Shown piece by piece: positions 23,784-32,012 of a DNA stretch of 44,755 bases. Made by a program: the position numbers and the translations under genes. The notes under the pieces were generated by a model, which saw only the letters and a list, made by a program, of their open reading frames with translations, was not told the origin of the DNA and made no database searches. Position 1 is the first letter of the stretch. Every line of letters begins with the position of its first letter. The stretch is from an uncultured Clostridiaceae bacterium (GTDB lineage: Bacteria > Bacillota > Clostridia > TANB77 > CAG-465), in assembly GCA_947381905.1 (NCBI GenBank), contig CANCXL010000015.1, positions 1 to 44,755 on the forward strand, given 5' to 3'.

Positions 23784-24743
23784 ATGTATATTAAAAGACT
23801 AAATAGAGACTTTGTACTACTAGATAGTAGTTTAATAGCACATAAAGGAATTTATGGACATTATAAAAGAAATAATAAAGAAGTTATACAAAATTCGTTT
23901 GAATCATGTAAGATTGCAATAGATAATAATATACCATTTGAGTGCGATATTCGTAATACTAAAGACGATATACCTGTACTTGCACATGACAATACAATTC
24001 TTTTAGATAGTGGAAAAAAGATTAAAGTTAACAAGTATAGATATATTGAACTAAAAGAAATGCTAAAAAATAAATGTCCCTCTAAACTAGAGGATATTTT
24101 AAGGTATAATAATGGAAAAGTAGGGGTAGTTGTAGATGCTAAAGAGGCACACATATTCTATTCAAAATATAGGGAAAATCTATCGCGAGTCTTAAATGAA
24201 TATGCATTAAAGGGAGAAATAATGCTACAATCATTTAATCCTTTTTTTATGCTATCTTTAAAGAAACATATACAAAATGTTGTAACAGGACAGCTAATAT
24301 GTCGAGGCAAGACGATTCTAGATTCTTTTAGAGCGCCAAAAACTATTGCATATATATATGAGAGAATAATATCACTTATTTGCTTTATTGCAAGAACTGA
24401 TGTAATAAATATGGAGAATCATTCAGATATTGTTTGGCAAAAGAGAACTAGATTATTTATATCTAAATACACAAATAAAAAGATAGTAGGTAAAGCAGAG
24501 CGACTTTTAAGAAAAATTGATACAACTTTATATAAAGGCATGAAGAAAATTAACAAATTTGCTGACAAAATGCAGTTAAAACTGGTTAAGATTGCAAAAG
24601 AGTTAACACAAAAACCAGTACTGGCTTTTACTATAGAAAACGAGAAAGATTTTAATAAAATGGAAAATCTTTTTATTGTAAACTATATAGTAGATTTTAG
24701 CAAATATGGAGTAGAAGAGTATATAAAAAGAATAAAAAAATAA
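23784..24743 (+). CDS. Glycerophosphodiester phosphodiesterase-family protein
   Basis: A 319-residue GDPD-type TIM barrel. The catalytic His20 lies in IAHKG (usually HRG, so Arg is replaced by Lys). NSFES has Glu40, the metal pair is FECDIRNT with Glu53 and Asp55, and the second catalytic His is His68 in LAHD. VGVVVDAKE is the next metal-binding strand. GDPDs split glycerophosphodiesters into an alcohol and glycerol-3-phosphate. An unusual basic, helical insert (about 185-270) replaces part of the barrel before the final strand (PVLAFTIENEKDF...). No signal peptide: cytoplasmic. AGGAGG lies before the ATG. Monocistronic. Confidence 0.82.
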   Translation: MYIKRLNRDFVLLDSSLIAHKGIYGHYKRNNKEVIQNSFESCKIAIDNNIPFECDIRNTKDDIPVLAHDNTILLDSGKKIKVNKYRYIELKEMLKNKCPSKLEDILRYNNGKVGVVVDAKEAHIFYSKYRENLSRVLNEYALKGEIMLQSFNPFFMLSLKKHIQNVVTGQLICRGKTILDSFRAPKTIAYIYERIISLICFIARTDVINMENHSDIVWQKRTRLFISKYTNKKIVGKAERLLRKIDTTLYKGMKKINKFADKMQLKLVKIAKELTQKPVLAFTIENEKDFNKMENLFIVNYIVDFSKYGVEEYIKRIKK

Positions 24744-24775
24744 GAATCGGCAACAATTTGCCGATTCTTTTCGCC
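24742..24775 (+). terminator. Terminator after the GDPD gene
   Basis: AGAATCGGCAA and TTGCCGATTCT form a perfect 11-bp stem with a 4-nt loop, then TTTTCG. Confidence 0.85.
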
Positions 24776-24805
24776 TTTATTTGAGTATTTATTGCCAATA
24801 AACAC

Positions 24806-24834
24806 TTGCTATATTCATTTTTTTGGGGTATAAT
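24806..24834 (+). promoter_or_regulatory. Promoter of rny
   Basis: TTGCTA (24806-24811), 17-nt spacer, TATAAT (24829-24834). The leader would be ~160 nt. It contains a second TATAAT near 24844 and a small ACAATT-AAAA-AATTGT hairpin (24951-24966). I see no known riboswitch in it. Confidence 0.6.
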
Positions 24835-25002
24835 CTTATTGGATATAATATTTTGCGTAATTTTGAGGTTTAGATTATGTAATATATATGTCTGAGGTGA
24901 ATAACAAGTACATATAATTAATGATTTTATTTATATTTACATAAACACTGACAATTAAAAAATTGTACATTGACAAATAAATAGGATAAGGAGGATAGTC
25001 AA

Positions 25003-26547
25003 ATGCTATATGGATTAGTTGGGGCTGTTTGCTTTATAATAGGTTCAGCAATTTTCTTCTTTGCAGGAATTAAGTATAGAAAGAATATTGCAGAGGCTAC
25101 TATAGGTTCAGCCGAAGAACAAGCAGAAAAAATAGTAAGCGATAGTAAATTAGATGCTGAAAGAATTAAAAAAGAAGCTGTACTTCAAGCTAAAGATGAA
25201 ATGATTAGACGTAAAGATGAATTTGAAGCAGAAGTCAAACTTAGAAAAAAAGAAATGCAAGATCTTGAAAATAGAATTAATCAAAGACAAGACTTAGTAG
25301 ACAAAAGAGCAGCGCTAATTGAAGAAAAAGAAAACAATATTACAAAAAGAAATGAAGAACTAAACAAAAAAGAGAAAGATTTAGAAAATGCTAAAGAAAG
25401 AGAAATAGAGGCATTAGGAAAAATTGCTAAAATGAGTGTAGACGAAGCTAAAACTGAGATGATGAGAGAACTTAAAGATGATATGACAAAAGAAATGGCA
25501 GAATATATTCGTCAAGAAGAAGATAGAGCAAAAGAAGAGGTAGAGAAAAAATCTAAAGAACTTCTTGTTAGCACTATTCAAAGATATGCTACAGATCATA
25601 CTTCTGAGGCTACCGTTACAACTGTAGCTCTACCAAATGATGATTTAAAAGGAAGAATCATTGGAAGAGAAGGTAGAAACATTAAAACTATTGAGACTTT
25701 AACAGGAATAGATTTAATAATCGACGATACACCAGATGTTATCGTACTATCTAGCTTTGATCCAATAAGAAGAGAAGTGGCAAGAATTGCTATTGAAAGA
25801 CTTATTGCAGATGGAAGAATTCATCCAGGAAAGATTGAAGAGATGATAGAGAAAGCCAAAGTTGAAGTTGAAAATACAATTAAAGAAGAAGGAGAGAGAG
25901 CTCTATACGAAACAGGAGTAATGAATCTTCATCCAGATTTAGTAAAATTACTTGGTAAATTAAAGTTTAGAACAAGTTATGGACAAAATGTATTAAATCA
26001 CTCTATTGAGGTTTCTAATTTGTGTGGGCTTCTAGCTGAAGAGTTAGGACTTGATGTTGCAATAGCAAAAAGAGCAGGACTTTTACATGATATAGGTAAA
26101 TCTTTTGATCAAGATATAGAGGGAACACACGTAACTTTAGGTGTAGACCTTCTAAAGAAATATAAAGAGAAAAACGAAATCATATGGGCAGTAGAAGCAC
26201 ATCATGGTGATGTTGATCCAAAAACATTAGAGGCAATACTAGTTCAAATTGCTGATACAATATCTGCATCTAGACCTGGGGCAAGAAGAGAGACAGTAAG
26301 TACATACATAAAGAGATTACAAAAACTTGAAGAAATTTGTAACTCATATAGTGGTGTAGATAAATCTTATGCAATACAAGCAGGTAGAGAAGTAAGAATT
26401 ATTGTAAAACCTGATCAAGTTGGCGATGACTCAATCACAGTTATGGCTCGTGATATAGCAAATCAAATAGAAAAAGAGATGGTATATCCAGGACAAATAA
26501 AAGTAAATGTTGTTCGTGAAACAAGAGCTATAGAACTTGCAAAATAA
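25003..26547 (+). CDS. rny: Ribonuclease Y
   Basis: A 514-residue membrane-anchored endoribonuclease that starts mRNA decay in Bacillota. One N-terminal membrane helix (about 3-24) is followed by a long charged coiled coil (about 30-200), a KH RNA-binding domain (GRIIGREGRNIKTIE, about 213-270) and an HD hydrolase domain with the metal pair His362-Asp363 in LLHDIGKS. Length and order match the family exactly. The start has AAGGAGG upstream. The gene has a long leader and a strong terminator. A YmdB-family phosphoesterase, often its genomic neighbour, lies about 1.4 kb downstream. Confidence 0.97.
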   Translation: MLYGLVGAVCFIIGSAIFFFAGIKYRKNIAEATIGSAEEQAEKIVSDSKLDAERIKKEAVLQAKDEMIRRKDEFEAEVKLRKKEMQDLENRINQRQDLVDKRAALIEEKENNITKRNEELNKKEKDLENAKEREIEALGKIAKMSVDEAKTEMMRELKDDMTKEMAEYIRQEEDRAKEEVEKKSKELLVSTIQRYATDHTSEATVTTVALPNDDLKGRIIGREGRNIKTIETLTGIDLIIDDTPDVIVLSSFDPIRREVARIAIERLIADGRIHPGKIEEMIEKAKVEVENTIKEEGERALYETGVMNLHPDLVKLLGKLKFRTSYGQNVLNHSIEVSNLCGLLAEELGLDVAIAKRAGLLHDIGKSFDQDIEGTHVTLGVDLLKKYKEKNEIIWAVEAHHGDVDPKTLEAILVQIADTISASRPGARRETVSTYIKRLQKLEEICNSYSGVDKSYAIQAGREVRIIVKPDQVGDDSITVMARDIANQIEKEMVYPGQIKVNVVRETRAIELAK

Positions 26548-26579
26548 AAAATACCCACCTTATTGGTGGGTATTTTTTT
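26548..26579 (+). terminator. Terminator after rny
   Basis: AAATACCCACC and GGTGGGTATTT pair over 11 bp around TTATT, with seven T. Confidence 0.9.
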
Positions 26580-26747
26580 GTCCAATTTTTTAGTAAAGCA
26601 TAAAATATTCATTTAATTATATATTATATAATATGTGAAATACAAATAAAAGTTACAAAAAATAAGCTCCGCATATATAAAATAAAGGCATATCACTTAA
26701 CTTTCACAATATCTACACTTGCTCTTTATATGTTAGGACGCAAAAAA

Positions 26748-26756
26748 TGTTATAAT
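26748..26756 (+). promoter_or_regulatory. Extended -10 promoter of the 139-aa gene
   Basis: TGTTATAAT is an extended -10 element. No good -35 is present at normal spacing. The rest of the 26580-26815 gap shows nothing else I can name. Confidence 0.5.
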
Positions 26757-26816
26757 ATAGACATAGTAAGTAGTTTGAAGTAGCCAACTTAATAATTTAA
26801 GAAGGGAGATGATGTT

Positions 26817-27236
26817 ATGTTTAATCTTAATTATTATTTTGTCGACGTGGGGGATAACTACTGTACTATAGCAGAATATAATCTGGTGTTTAGCTTGCGG
26901 GACGCAATTTTAAACGATAACCTGGCACAACTTAAGCTTATAAAGGAATATATAAAGCAATCTTTTAAAAAGAAATGCGTATTTAGTCCTGTAGAAGAGT
27001 TTAAGGTGGTACTTGTAAACAAGGCAAATAAAATGGCAATTGAATCTGAGGTAGAAGATCTATCTACAAATTCGGTTATTGAGCCATTATTTGAAAATGA
27101 GATATATAATGCATATCTTATGACTCCAAAGCAAGCACTTACAGTAAAGTGTCAAGTAGTTCCAAACCAGATTGAGCACAGGTACATTAAGTATCAGTAC
27201 ATTAAATCACCATCAAAGCAGAAGAGAAAATATTAA
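26817..27236 (+). CDS. Hypothetical protein, 139 aa
   Basis: Not recognised. A soluble protein with a beta-rich N-terminus (NYYFVDVGDNYCTIAEYNLVF), a helical middle (LKLIKEYIKQSFKKK) and a basic end (SPSKQKRKY). The ATG at 26817 is preceded by AAGGGAGATG. It lies alone between rny and a frameshifted unknown gene, with its own promoter and terminator. Its third-position bases seem somewhat richer in G and C than the neighbours (for example GTCGACGTGGGGG near the start), which could hint at a different origin, though the gene is short. Confidence 0.65.
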   Translation: MFNLNYYFVDVGDNYCTIAEYNLVFSLRDAILNDNLAQLKLIKEYIKQSFKKKCVFSPVEEFKVVLVNKANKMAIESEVEDLSTNSVIEPLFENEIYNAYLMTPKQALTVKCQVVPNQIEHRYIKYQYIKSPSKQKRKY

Positions 27237-27267
27237 TCCCCTTTTCGGCAAATACAACAACATTTAT

Positions 27268-27293
27268 AGCGCGAGTTAATTCTCGCGCTTTTA
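27268..27293 (+). terminator. Terminator after the 139-aa gene
   Basis: AGCGCGAG and CTCGCGCT form an 8-bp GC-rich stem with a 6-nt loop, then TTTT. Confidence 0.88.
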
Positions 27294-27372
27294 ACTGAAT
27301 GCAAAGTAGTATAATACATTATTTGTGAACTACATATTATAAATAAATATTTAGACCTTCGGTATTATTAAA

Positions 27373-27401
27373 TTGACATATCCTTAATATTATGTTATAA
27401 T
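27373..27401 (+). promoter_or_regulatory. Promoter of the frameshifted gene
   Basis: TTGACA (27373-27378), 17-nt spacer, TATAAT (27396-27401), perfect consensus with extended TG. Confidence 0.85.
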
Positions 27402-27462
27402 AATTAAGAAATTTAACTATATATTTTACATAAAATAATGTAATATGGAGGTGCATCTAATT

Positions 27463-27826
27463 ATGGATGATGAAAGATTTGATGTTGATGAACGCAAAAG
27501 AACAACAGAAAAGTATATTACTTTAAAAGATCGGAAGAACTTTTTCTCATAGACGTGTTTTTGAAGAATTATTAAAATCTGGTGTTAAAGAAAGATTTGT
27601 AAGGGAAGCCTTATATAAAATTCTTACGGAAAATCCAATTACAATTGAAATTTCAAACACAGATAATGGTAGAGAAGTAGACATTGAAAAATACTTTAGG
27701 AAGAAATCTTCAGAAAATAGAAGAGACTATGAAGAAGTTAAAGTAGAACTTAATGGTGTATCTGGAACAGATCCAAACTTTATTAATGCGTTAGTTTCAT
27801 ATGGTCAAACGATTAATTTTAAATAG
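27463..27826 (+). pseudogene. Unknown gene interrupted by an apparent 1-nt frameshift (would be ~120 aa)
   Basis: Promoter, ribosome site GGAGGTG and ATG at 27463 open a frame (MDDERFDVDERKRTTEKYITLK) that hits TAG at 27550. The +1 frame takes over near 27529 and continues (GRTFSHRRVFEELLKSGVKE... to VSYGQTINFK) to a TAG at 27824-27826, directly followed by a terminator. Removing one base near 27529 would give one ~120-residue protein (YITLKIGRTFSHRR...). Both halves use similar codons, so this looks like one gene with a recent mutation, a sequencing error or a programmed shift. The junction contains AGATCGGAAGA, the first 11 bases of the common Illumina adapter, making a technical cause plausible. 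I do not recognise the family. Confidence 0.75.
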
Positions 27827-27850
27827 CCGTATTACGGCTATTTTTATTTT
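27821..27850 (+). terminator. Terminator after the frameshifted gene
   Basis: AAATAGCCGT and ACGGCTATTT pair over 10 bp with a 3-nt loop, then TTTATTTTTT. Confidence 0.88.
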
Positions 27851-27853
27851 TTC

Positions 27854-27882
27854 TTGATTTTATTTGTTTTTTGGTATATAAT
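27854..27882 (+). promoter_or_regulatory. Promoter of the YmdB-family gene
   Basis: TTGATT (27854-27859), 17-nt spacer, TATAAT (27877-27882). Confidence 0.75.
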
Positions 27883-27904
27883 ACCTACCTGGGAGGCAAA
27901 TAAA

Positions 27905-28684
27905 TTGAAATTTTTAATTGTTGGTGATATAGTCGGAAGACCTGGACTAAATAGATTAAAACAAGAACTTAATAATAGAAAAGATGAAATAGATTTCTTT
28001 ATTGTAAATGGTGAAAATTCTGCAAGCGGAAGAGGACTTAGAAAAAAAGAATATGATGAAATAATGTCTTATGGTGCAGATGCCATTACAATGGGTAATC
28101 ATATGTATTATAGAAAGGAAATGGCAAGTGAGTATGCTAAATTACCTATGCTTGCTATTCCTGCAAATTTAACAAATTTAGAAGGAAATAAATATGTTAT
28201 TGTTCAAAAAAATGGATTAAAAGTTGGAGTAATAAACCTTCTTGGAACATTTGCAATGGGTGATATGCTTGAGAAAAACTTAACTAATCCGTTTGTTGTT
28301 GTAGAAGATATAATTGAAAAATTAAAAGAGAAAAATGTAGATTATATATTTGTAGATATGCACGCTGAAGCTACAGCAGAAAAGATAGCTATGGGAGAAT
28401 TTTTAAAAGATAAAGTAAATTGTGTATATGGAACACATACACATGTGCAAACAGCAGACGAATGTATATTAGATACAGGGATGGCATATATAACAGATGT
28501 AGGAATGACTGGACCAAAAGATAGTGTTTTGGGACTAAAAAAGGAGATTGCGGTTGCAAGATTTACTACAGGTAAATTTATTCATTATGAATGCTCAACA
28601 AATGAAGCTATGTTTAATGCTATTGAAATAGAATTTGATGATAAAACAAAAAGAGCTATTAGTATAAAAAGAATAAATGAGTAA
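27905..28684 (+). CDS. ymdB: YmdB-family (TIGR00282) metallophosphoesterase
   Basis: A 259-residue calcineurin-like phosphoesterase. It has the family's KFLIVGDIVGRPG N-terminus with the first metal Asp, NGENSASGRG with metal-binding residues, TMGNHMYY, and the C-terminal GTHTHVQTADE and ITDVGMTGP blocks. YmdB of Bacillus hydrolyses 2',3'-cyclic nucleotides and influences biofilm and sporulation programmes and RNase Y-related RNA decay. The start is a TTG at 27905 with GGGAGG at 7 nt; the longer ATG frame from 27854 begins inside the promoter. Its nearness to rny fits the usual gene order, though two genes intervene here. Confidence 0.93.
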   Translation: MKFLIVGDIVGRPGLNRLKQELNNRKDEIDFFIVNGENSASGRGLRKKEYDEIMSYGADAITMGNHMYYRKEMASEYAKLPMLAIPANLTNLEGNKYVIVQKNGLKVGVINLLGTFAMGDMLEKNLTNPFVVVEDIIEKLKEKNVDYIFVDMHAEATAEKIAMGEFLKDKVNCVYGTHTHVQTADECILDTGMAYITDVGMTGPKDSVLGLKKEIAVARFTTGKFIHYECSTNEAMFNAIEIEFDDKTKRAISIKRINE

Positions 28685-28686
28685 AC

Positions 28687-28715
28687 AAAAAAGCGTGTTT
28701 TAACACGCTTTTTTT
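28687..28715. terminator. Bidirectional terminator between ymdB and rlmH
   Basis: AAAAAGCGTGTT and AACACGCTTTTT form a 12-bp stem with long A/T tracts on both sides. Confidence 0.9.
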
Positions 28716-29204
28716 CTATTTATGATATGTTTCATTATTTAATATTTTAAATGCTCTAAAAATTTGTTCTAATAAAAATAATCTTATTAGTTGGTGTGGA
28801 AATGTCATTCTTGAAAAACAGATCTTGTCTGGATAGCTCTTTAGCAATTCATCACTCATTCCTAAACTTCCACCAATTACAAATATTATAGTAGAGGAGG
28901 AATAAGTTTGAATACTCTCTATTTTTTGAGCAAATTCTTCAGATGAGTATTGCTTTCCTTTCAAATCAAGGAGTATTACTTGTGAATTTGGGTATTTTTC
29001 CAACTTTTCTAATATTTTTTTTGATTCATTTACTTTTACTTGTGTCTCAAGTGATAAAGATGCATTTTGCGGTATTTTTTCATCATCTAATTCAATTATT
29101 TCAAGTTTTGCATACTTAGATATTCTTTTTTCGTATTCTGAAAGTAAGTCCTTTGTAGATTTTTCTCTGATTTTTCCTACACAAACAATCTTAATATTTA
29201 ACAT
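28716..29204 (-). CDS. rlmH: 23S rRNA (pseudouridine1915-N3)-methyltransferase RlmH
   Basis: A 162-residue SPOUT methyltransferase. It starts IKIVCVGKIREKSTKD, carries the SAM-knot block IFVIGGSLGMSDELL and ends with the family signature SRMTFPHQLIRLFLLEQIFRAFKI....YHK. It methylates pseudouridine 1915 in helix 69 of 23S rRNA on assembled ribosomes. The length is standard. GAGGAG lies 8 nt before the ATG and the start overlaps the upstream metallo-beta-lactamase gene by 7 nt. It is the last gene of the murA operon and ends at a strong terminator. Confidence 0.97.
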   Translation of the reverse strand: MLNIKIVCVGKIREKSTKDLLSEYEKRISKYAKLEIIELDDEKIPQNASLSLETQVKVNESKKILEKLEKYPNSQVILLDLKGKQYSSEEFAQKIESIQTYSSSTIIFVIGGSLGMSDELLKSYPDKICFSRMTFPHQLIRLFLLEQIFRAFKILNNETYHK

Positions 29205-30004
29205 ATTGTATACTCCTCACTAGATAAAGTTTTTGTTGCAAAGTTAATTTCAATTTGTGATGGGTCATATCCATTTTGAGTCAAAATAGAAGAGACAGTT
29301 TGCTTTGCAATTTCTAGATTATTGTTATTTTCACTCATATGTGCAAGAAGAAATCTATTATGACCTTCACTTACAAGTTTTGCAAGTGCTTGTCCACATG
29401 CATCATTAGATAAATGTCCTGTAATTCCTTTTATACGTCTTTTTAGAGGATATGGATATTTTCCAAAATCTAACATAGTTTCATCATAATTAGATTCTAA
29501 TATAGTAAAATCACTCATAGATAAATTTTCATATACAGTAGGAGATATATATCCTAAATCTGTTGCAAAAGATATTGTAGAATTACCATCAGTTATTTTA
29601 TATCCAGATGGCATAATAGCATCATGCGATGTTTCGAAAGCACATATCTCAAGATCTCCAATTTTAACTGGGACATTATAATCCAAATCTATTATATGAT
29701 GTGGTATATTTTTACTATTTAAGTCATTTTTTATATATGTTGCGGTCTCAAAGCAAGTATATATAGGGATATCATTTTTTCTACAAAGTAGAGGTAACCC
29801 TTTGATATGATCAGTATGTTCATGAGTAATTAATATTGCATCAATATCATTTATACTTAAACCTATACTTTTTAGTCCTTCATTTACAGCTTTATAACTT
29901 ACCCCAACATCTATTAGTATATTTGTATTAGAAGAGGCAATATGAAACATATTGCCTGAACTAGAGCTATATAATGGATGTATTGTAAACATATTATTCA
30001 TCAT
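29198..30004 (-). CDS. YycJ/WalJ-like metallo-beta-lactamase-fold hydrolase
   Basis: A 268-residue MBL-fold protein. The metal motif THEHTDH (HxHxDH), an ETSHDA block, the SFATDLGY metal Asp and a later GHLSN and LAHMSENNN fit the YycJ/WalJ group. Those are exonuclease-like hydrolases often found near cell-wall or WalRK genes. Its place between murA and rlmH is common in Clostridia. The start is ambiguous: ATG at 30004 and 30001 overlap the murA stop, and an ATG at 29992 after GAGG would begin nearer the conserved LYSSSSGN. Translation is probably coupled to murA. Confidence 0.87.
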   Translation of the reverse strand: MMNNMFTIHPLYSSSSGNMFHIASSNTNILIDVGVSYKAVNEGLKSIGLSINDIDAILITHEHTDHIKGLPLLCRKNDIPIYTCFETATYIKNDLNSKNIPHHIIDLDYNVPVKIGDLEICAFETSHDAIMPSGYKITDGNSTISFATDLGYISPTVYENLSMSDFTILESNYDETMLDFGKYPYPLKRRIKGITGHLSNDACGQALAKLVSEGHNRFLLAHMSENNNNLEIAKQTVSSILTQNGYDPSQIEINFATKTLSSEEYTIC

Positions 30005-31268
30005 CCTCTGTTTTAATATAGTCTATTTTTGCTCCTAATTTTTCAAATTTACCAATTATATTTTCGTATCCTCTTAATATATGATGTATATCTGAAATTT
30101 CTGTTTGACCATCTGCACAAAGACCAGCAATAATCATAGCAGCACCAGCTCTTAAATCATGAGCCTTAACAGGTGCAGCAGATAAGCTTTCAACACCTCT
30201 AAATACTGCTGTTGTTCCATGTGCTGAAATATCTGCTCCCATTTTATTTAATTCATCAGTATATTGGAATCTAGATTCCCAAATAGTTTCAATAATTGTA
30301 CCAGTTGTATCTCCAAGTGTAAGAAGAAGAGAGAACTGTGGTTGCATATCTGTTGGAAATCCAGGATATGGCATTGTTTTTACACTAACAGAAGTAGGTC
30401 TTTTATCCATAGAAACTCTAATATCTGATTCAAATTCTTCAACTGTAGCACCAGCTTCGATTAATTTGGCTGTAATTGGTTCCATATGCTTTGGAATACA
30501 GTTTTTAATTAATACATTTCCTTTAGTTGCAGCAGCTGCTACCATAAATGTACCAGTTTCAATTTGGTCAGGTATAATTGAATAACTAGATTTTTGATGT
30601 AGTTCAGATACACCTGTAATTTTAATTGTATCAGTACCAGCACCTTTAATTTTTGCTCCCATAGAATTTAAGAAATTAGCAAGATCAACTATATGAGGCT
30701 CTTTAGCAACATTTTCAAGAGTAGTAGTACCCTCAGATATTGTTGCTGCAAGAATTGCATTCATTGTTGAACCTACAGATACAACGTCAAAAAAGATGTT
30801 AGTACCTTTTAAAGGTTCTGTTTTAGAAGTATATACATTACCATTTCTAACTATTACTTTTGCACCTAATTTTTTAAATGCTTTGATATGTTGATCTATA
30901 GGTCTTGCACCAAGTTTACAACCACCAGGAAGTCCTATTTGAACCTTATCAAAACGCCCAATCAATGCTCCAAGTAGATAGTAAGAAGCTCTAAATTTAC
31001 TAGTTAATTCATAAGATGCAATAGCAGAGCTAACCTCTGAATTATCTATAATCATCTCATTTTTAGATATGTATTCTATTTTAGAACCAAGAGATTCTAA
31101 GATTTTACAATATGCTCTAATATCACTAATGTCTGGTACATTTTCCAAATGACATTTACCTTTTACTAATAATGTTGCAGGAAGTATTGCTACTGCTGCG
31201 TTTTTGGCACCACTAATTGTTACTTCACCTTCTAGGCGACATGGGCCATGGACTACAAATTTTTCCAT
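29994..31268 (-). CDS. murA: UDP-N-acetylglucosamine 1-carboxyvinyltransferase (MurA)
   Basis: A 424-residue enzyme for the first committed step of peptidoglycan synthesis, adding enolpyruvate from PEP to UDP-GlcNAc. Lys22-Asn23 lie in SGAKNAA. The active-site loop LPGGCKLGARPIDQH keeps Cys117, the residue modified by fosfomycin, so classical sensitivity at the target is expected. FPTDMQPQF carries the catalytic Asp region. Length is normal. GGAGGAAT lies before the ATG. First gene of the murA, MBL, rlmH operon; the next gene overlaps its end by 11 nt. Confidence 0.96.
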   Translation of the reverse strand: MEKFVVHGPCRLEGEVTISGAKNAAVAILPATLLVKGKCHLENVPDISDIRAYCKILESLGSKIEYISKNEMIIDNSEVSSAIASYELTSKFRASYYLLGALIGRFDKVQIGLPGGCKLGARPIDQHIKAFKKLGAKVIVRNGNVYTSKTEPLKGTNIFFDVVSVGSTMNAILAATISEGTTTLENVAKEPHIVDLANFLNSMGAKIKGAGTDTIKITGVSELHQKSSYSIIPDQIETGTFMVAAAATKGNVLIKNCIPKHMEPITAKLIEAGATVEEFESDIRVSMDKRPTSVSVKTMPYPGFPTDMQPQFSLLLTLGDTTGTIIETIWESRFQYTDELNKMGADISAHGTTAVFRGVESLSAAPVKAHDLRAGAAMIIAGLCADGQTEISDIHHILRGYENIIGKFEKLGAKIDYIKTEDDE

Positions 31269-31351
31269 ATATTATTCCTCCAATCTCAATTTTACTAAAT
31301 ATTATTAAGTCAAGAATGAGTATATCATACAATATTAAAAAAAACAATAAT

Positions 31352-31558
31352 TTAACGTTTATATTTCGACTTAAAATTATTTAAATAACAATGTATATTG
31401 TTAGTAAAACAGGAGAGAGTGTTTTCGACTGAAGCTAAATTTGAAAATAAATAAATATCTTTTCCAGTTACATAATGAGAATTATTAATAGGAAGCTTTA
31501 CATTACTAGCACATAAAAATGATTTTAGAAAAGTTTTTGGATTAACTATATGTATCAC
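31352..31558 (-). CDS. Possible small gene with an unusual start (up to 68 aa)
   Basis: A perfect ribosome site AGGAGGTGAT lies at the upstream end of this open frame (minus strand), but no ATG, GTG or TTG follows at normal distance. The only standard start, GTG, is inside the ribosome site itself, and ATA triplets occur at the right spacing. The frame (VNPKTFLKSFLCASNVKLPINN... to NNFKSKYKR) has a plausible composition with three cysteines. It may be a small gene using a rare start, or one that lost its ATG by mutation. It occupies most of the otherwise gene-free 31270-31700 stretch. Confidence 0.3.
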   Translation of the reverse strand: MIHIVNPKTFLKSFLCASNVKLPINNSHYVTGKDIYLFSNLASVENTLSCFTNNIHCYLNNFKSKYKR

Positions 31559-31654
31559 CTCCTAATATAGTATATGAAGAAGGAAGGTCTTTAGCTTAAA
31601 AAATGTAAAACAAGAAGGAATTTATCAAAAAATAATAAAAATATTTAAAAAAAC

Positions 31655-31683
31655 TTGTATTTTTAAATCAACTATGTTAAAAT
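31655..31683 (+). promoter_or_regulatory. Promoter of the rpmE operon
   Basis: TTGTAT (31655-31660), 17-nt spacer, TAAAAT (31678-31683) with extended TG. Confidence 0.7.
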
Positions 31684-31728
31684 ATCAAAGTAACGATCGA
31701 AATACTAATGATAGGGAAGGTGAAAGAA

Positions 31729-31935
31729 ATGAAAAAAGAAATACAACCAAATTACGGAAAATCTACTATTAGATGTGTTTGTGGTAATGTTATTGAAACA
31801 GGTTCTGTTAAAGAAGAAATGAGAGTAGATACATGTAGCGCATGTCATCCATTCTATACAGGACAAAAACAAGCAATATCTAGCCAAGGTAGAGCTGCAA
31901 AATTTATGGAAAAATACGGAATTAAACAAAAATAA
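31729..31935 (+). CDS. rpmE: 50S ribosomal protein L31 (zinc-binding type)
   Basis: A 68-residue L31 that begins MKKEIQPNYG and has the zinc ligands Cys16, Cys18, Cys36 and Cys39 (CVCG...TCSACHPFYTG). It is therefore the C+ form, not the zinc-free YtiA-type paralogue made under zinc limitation. L31 bridges the ribosomal subunits. The ATG at 31729 follows GGAAGGTGA; an in-frame start at 31708 is not conserved in the family. Partial termination after it probably separates it from the DUF1385-PrmC gene. Confidence 0.97.
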   Translation: MKKEIQPNYGKSTIRCVCGNVIETGSVKEEMRVDTCSACHPFYTGQKQAISSQGRAAKFMEKYGIKQK

Positions 31936-31951
31936 TTACATGAATAAAATC

Positions 31952-31980
31952 GAGTACCTATGTGGTGCTCTTTTTTTATT
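31952..31980 (+). terminator. Terminator after rpmE
   Basis: GAGTACC and GGTGCTC pair (one wobble) around TATGT, then seven T. Confidence 0.8.
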
Positions 31981-32012
31981 TTTATGATATAATTGTTTTT
32001 GAGGAAAATATA

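Noticed and set aside
31705..31929. 74-aa ORF antisense to rpmE
   Set aside because: It is the complement of an unmistakable ribosomal protein gene.
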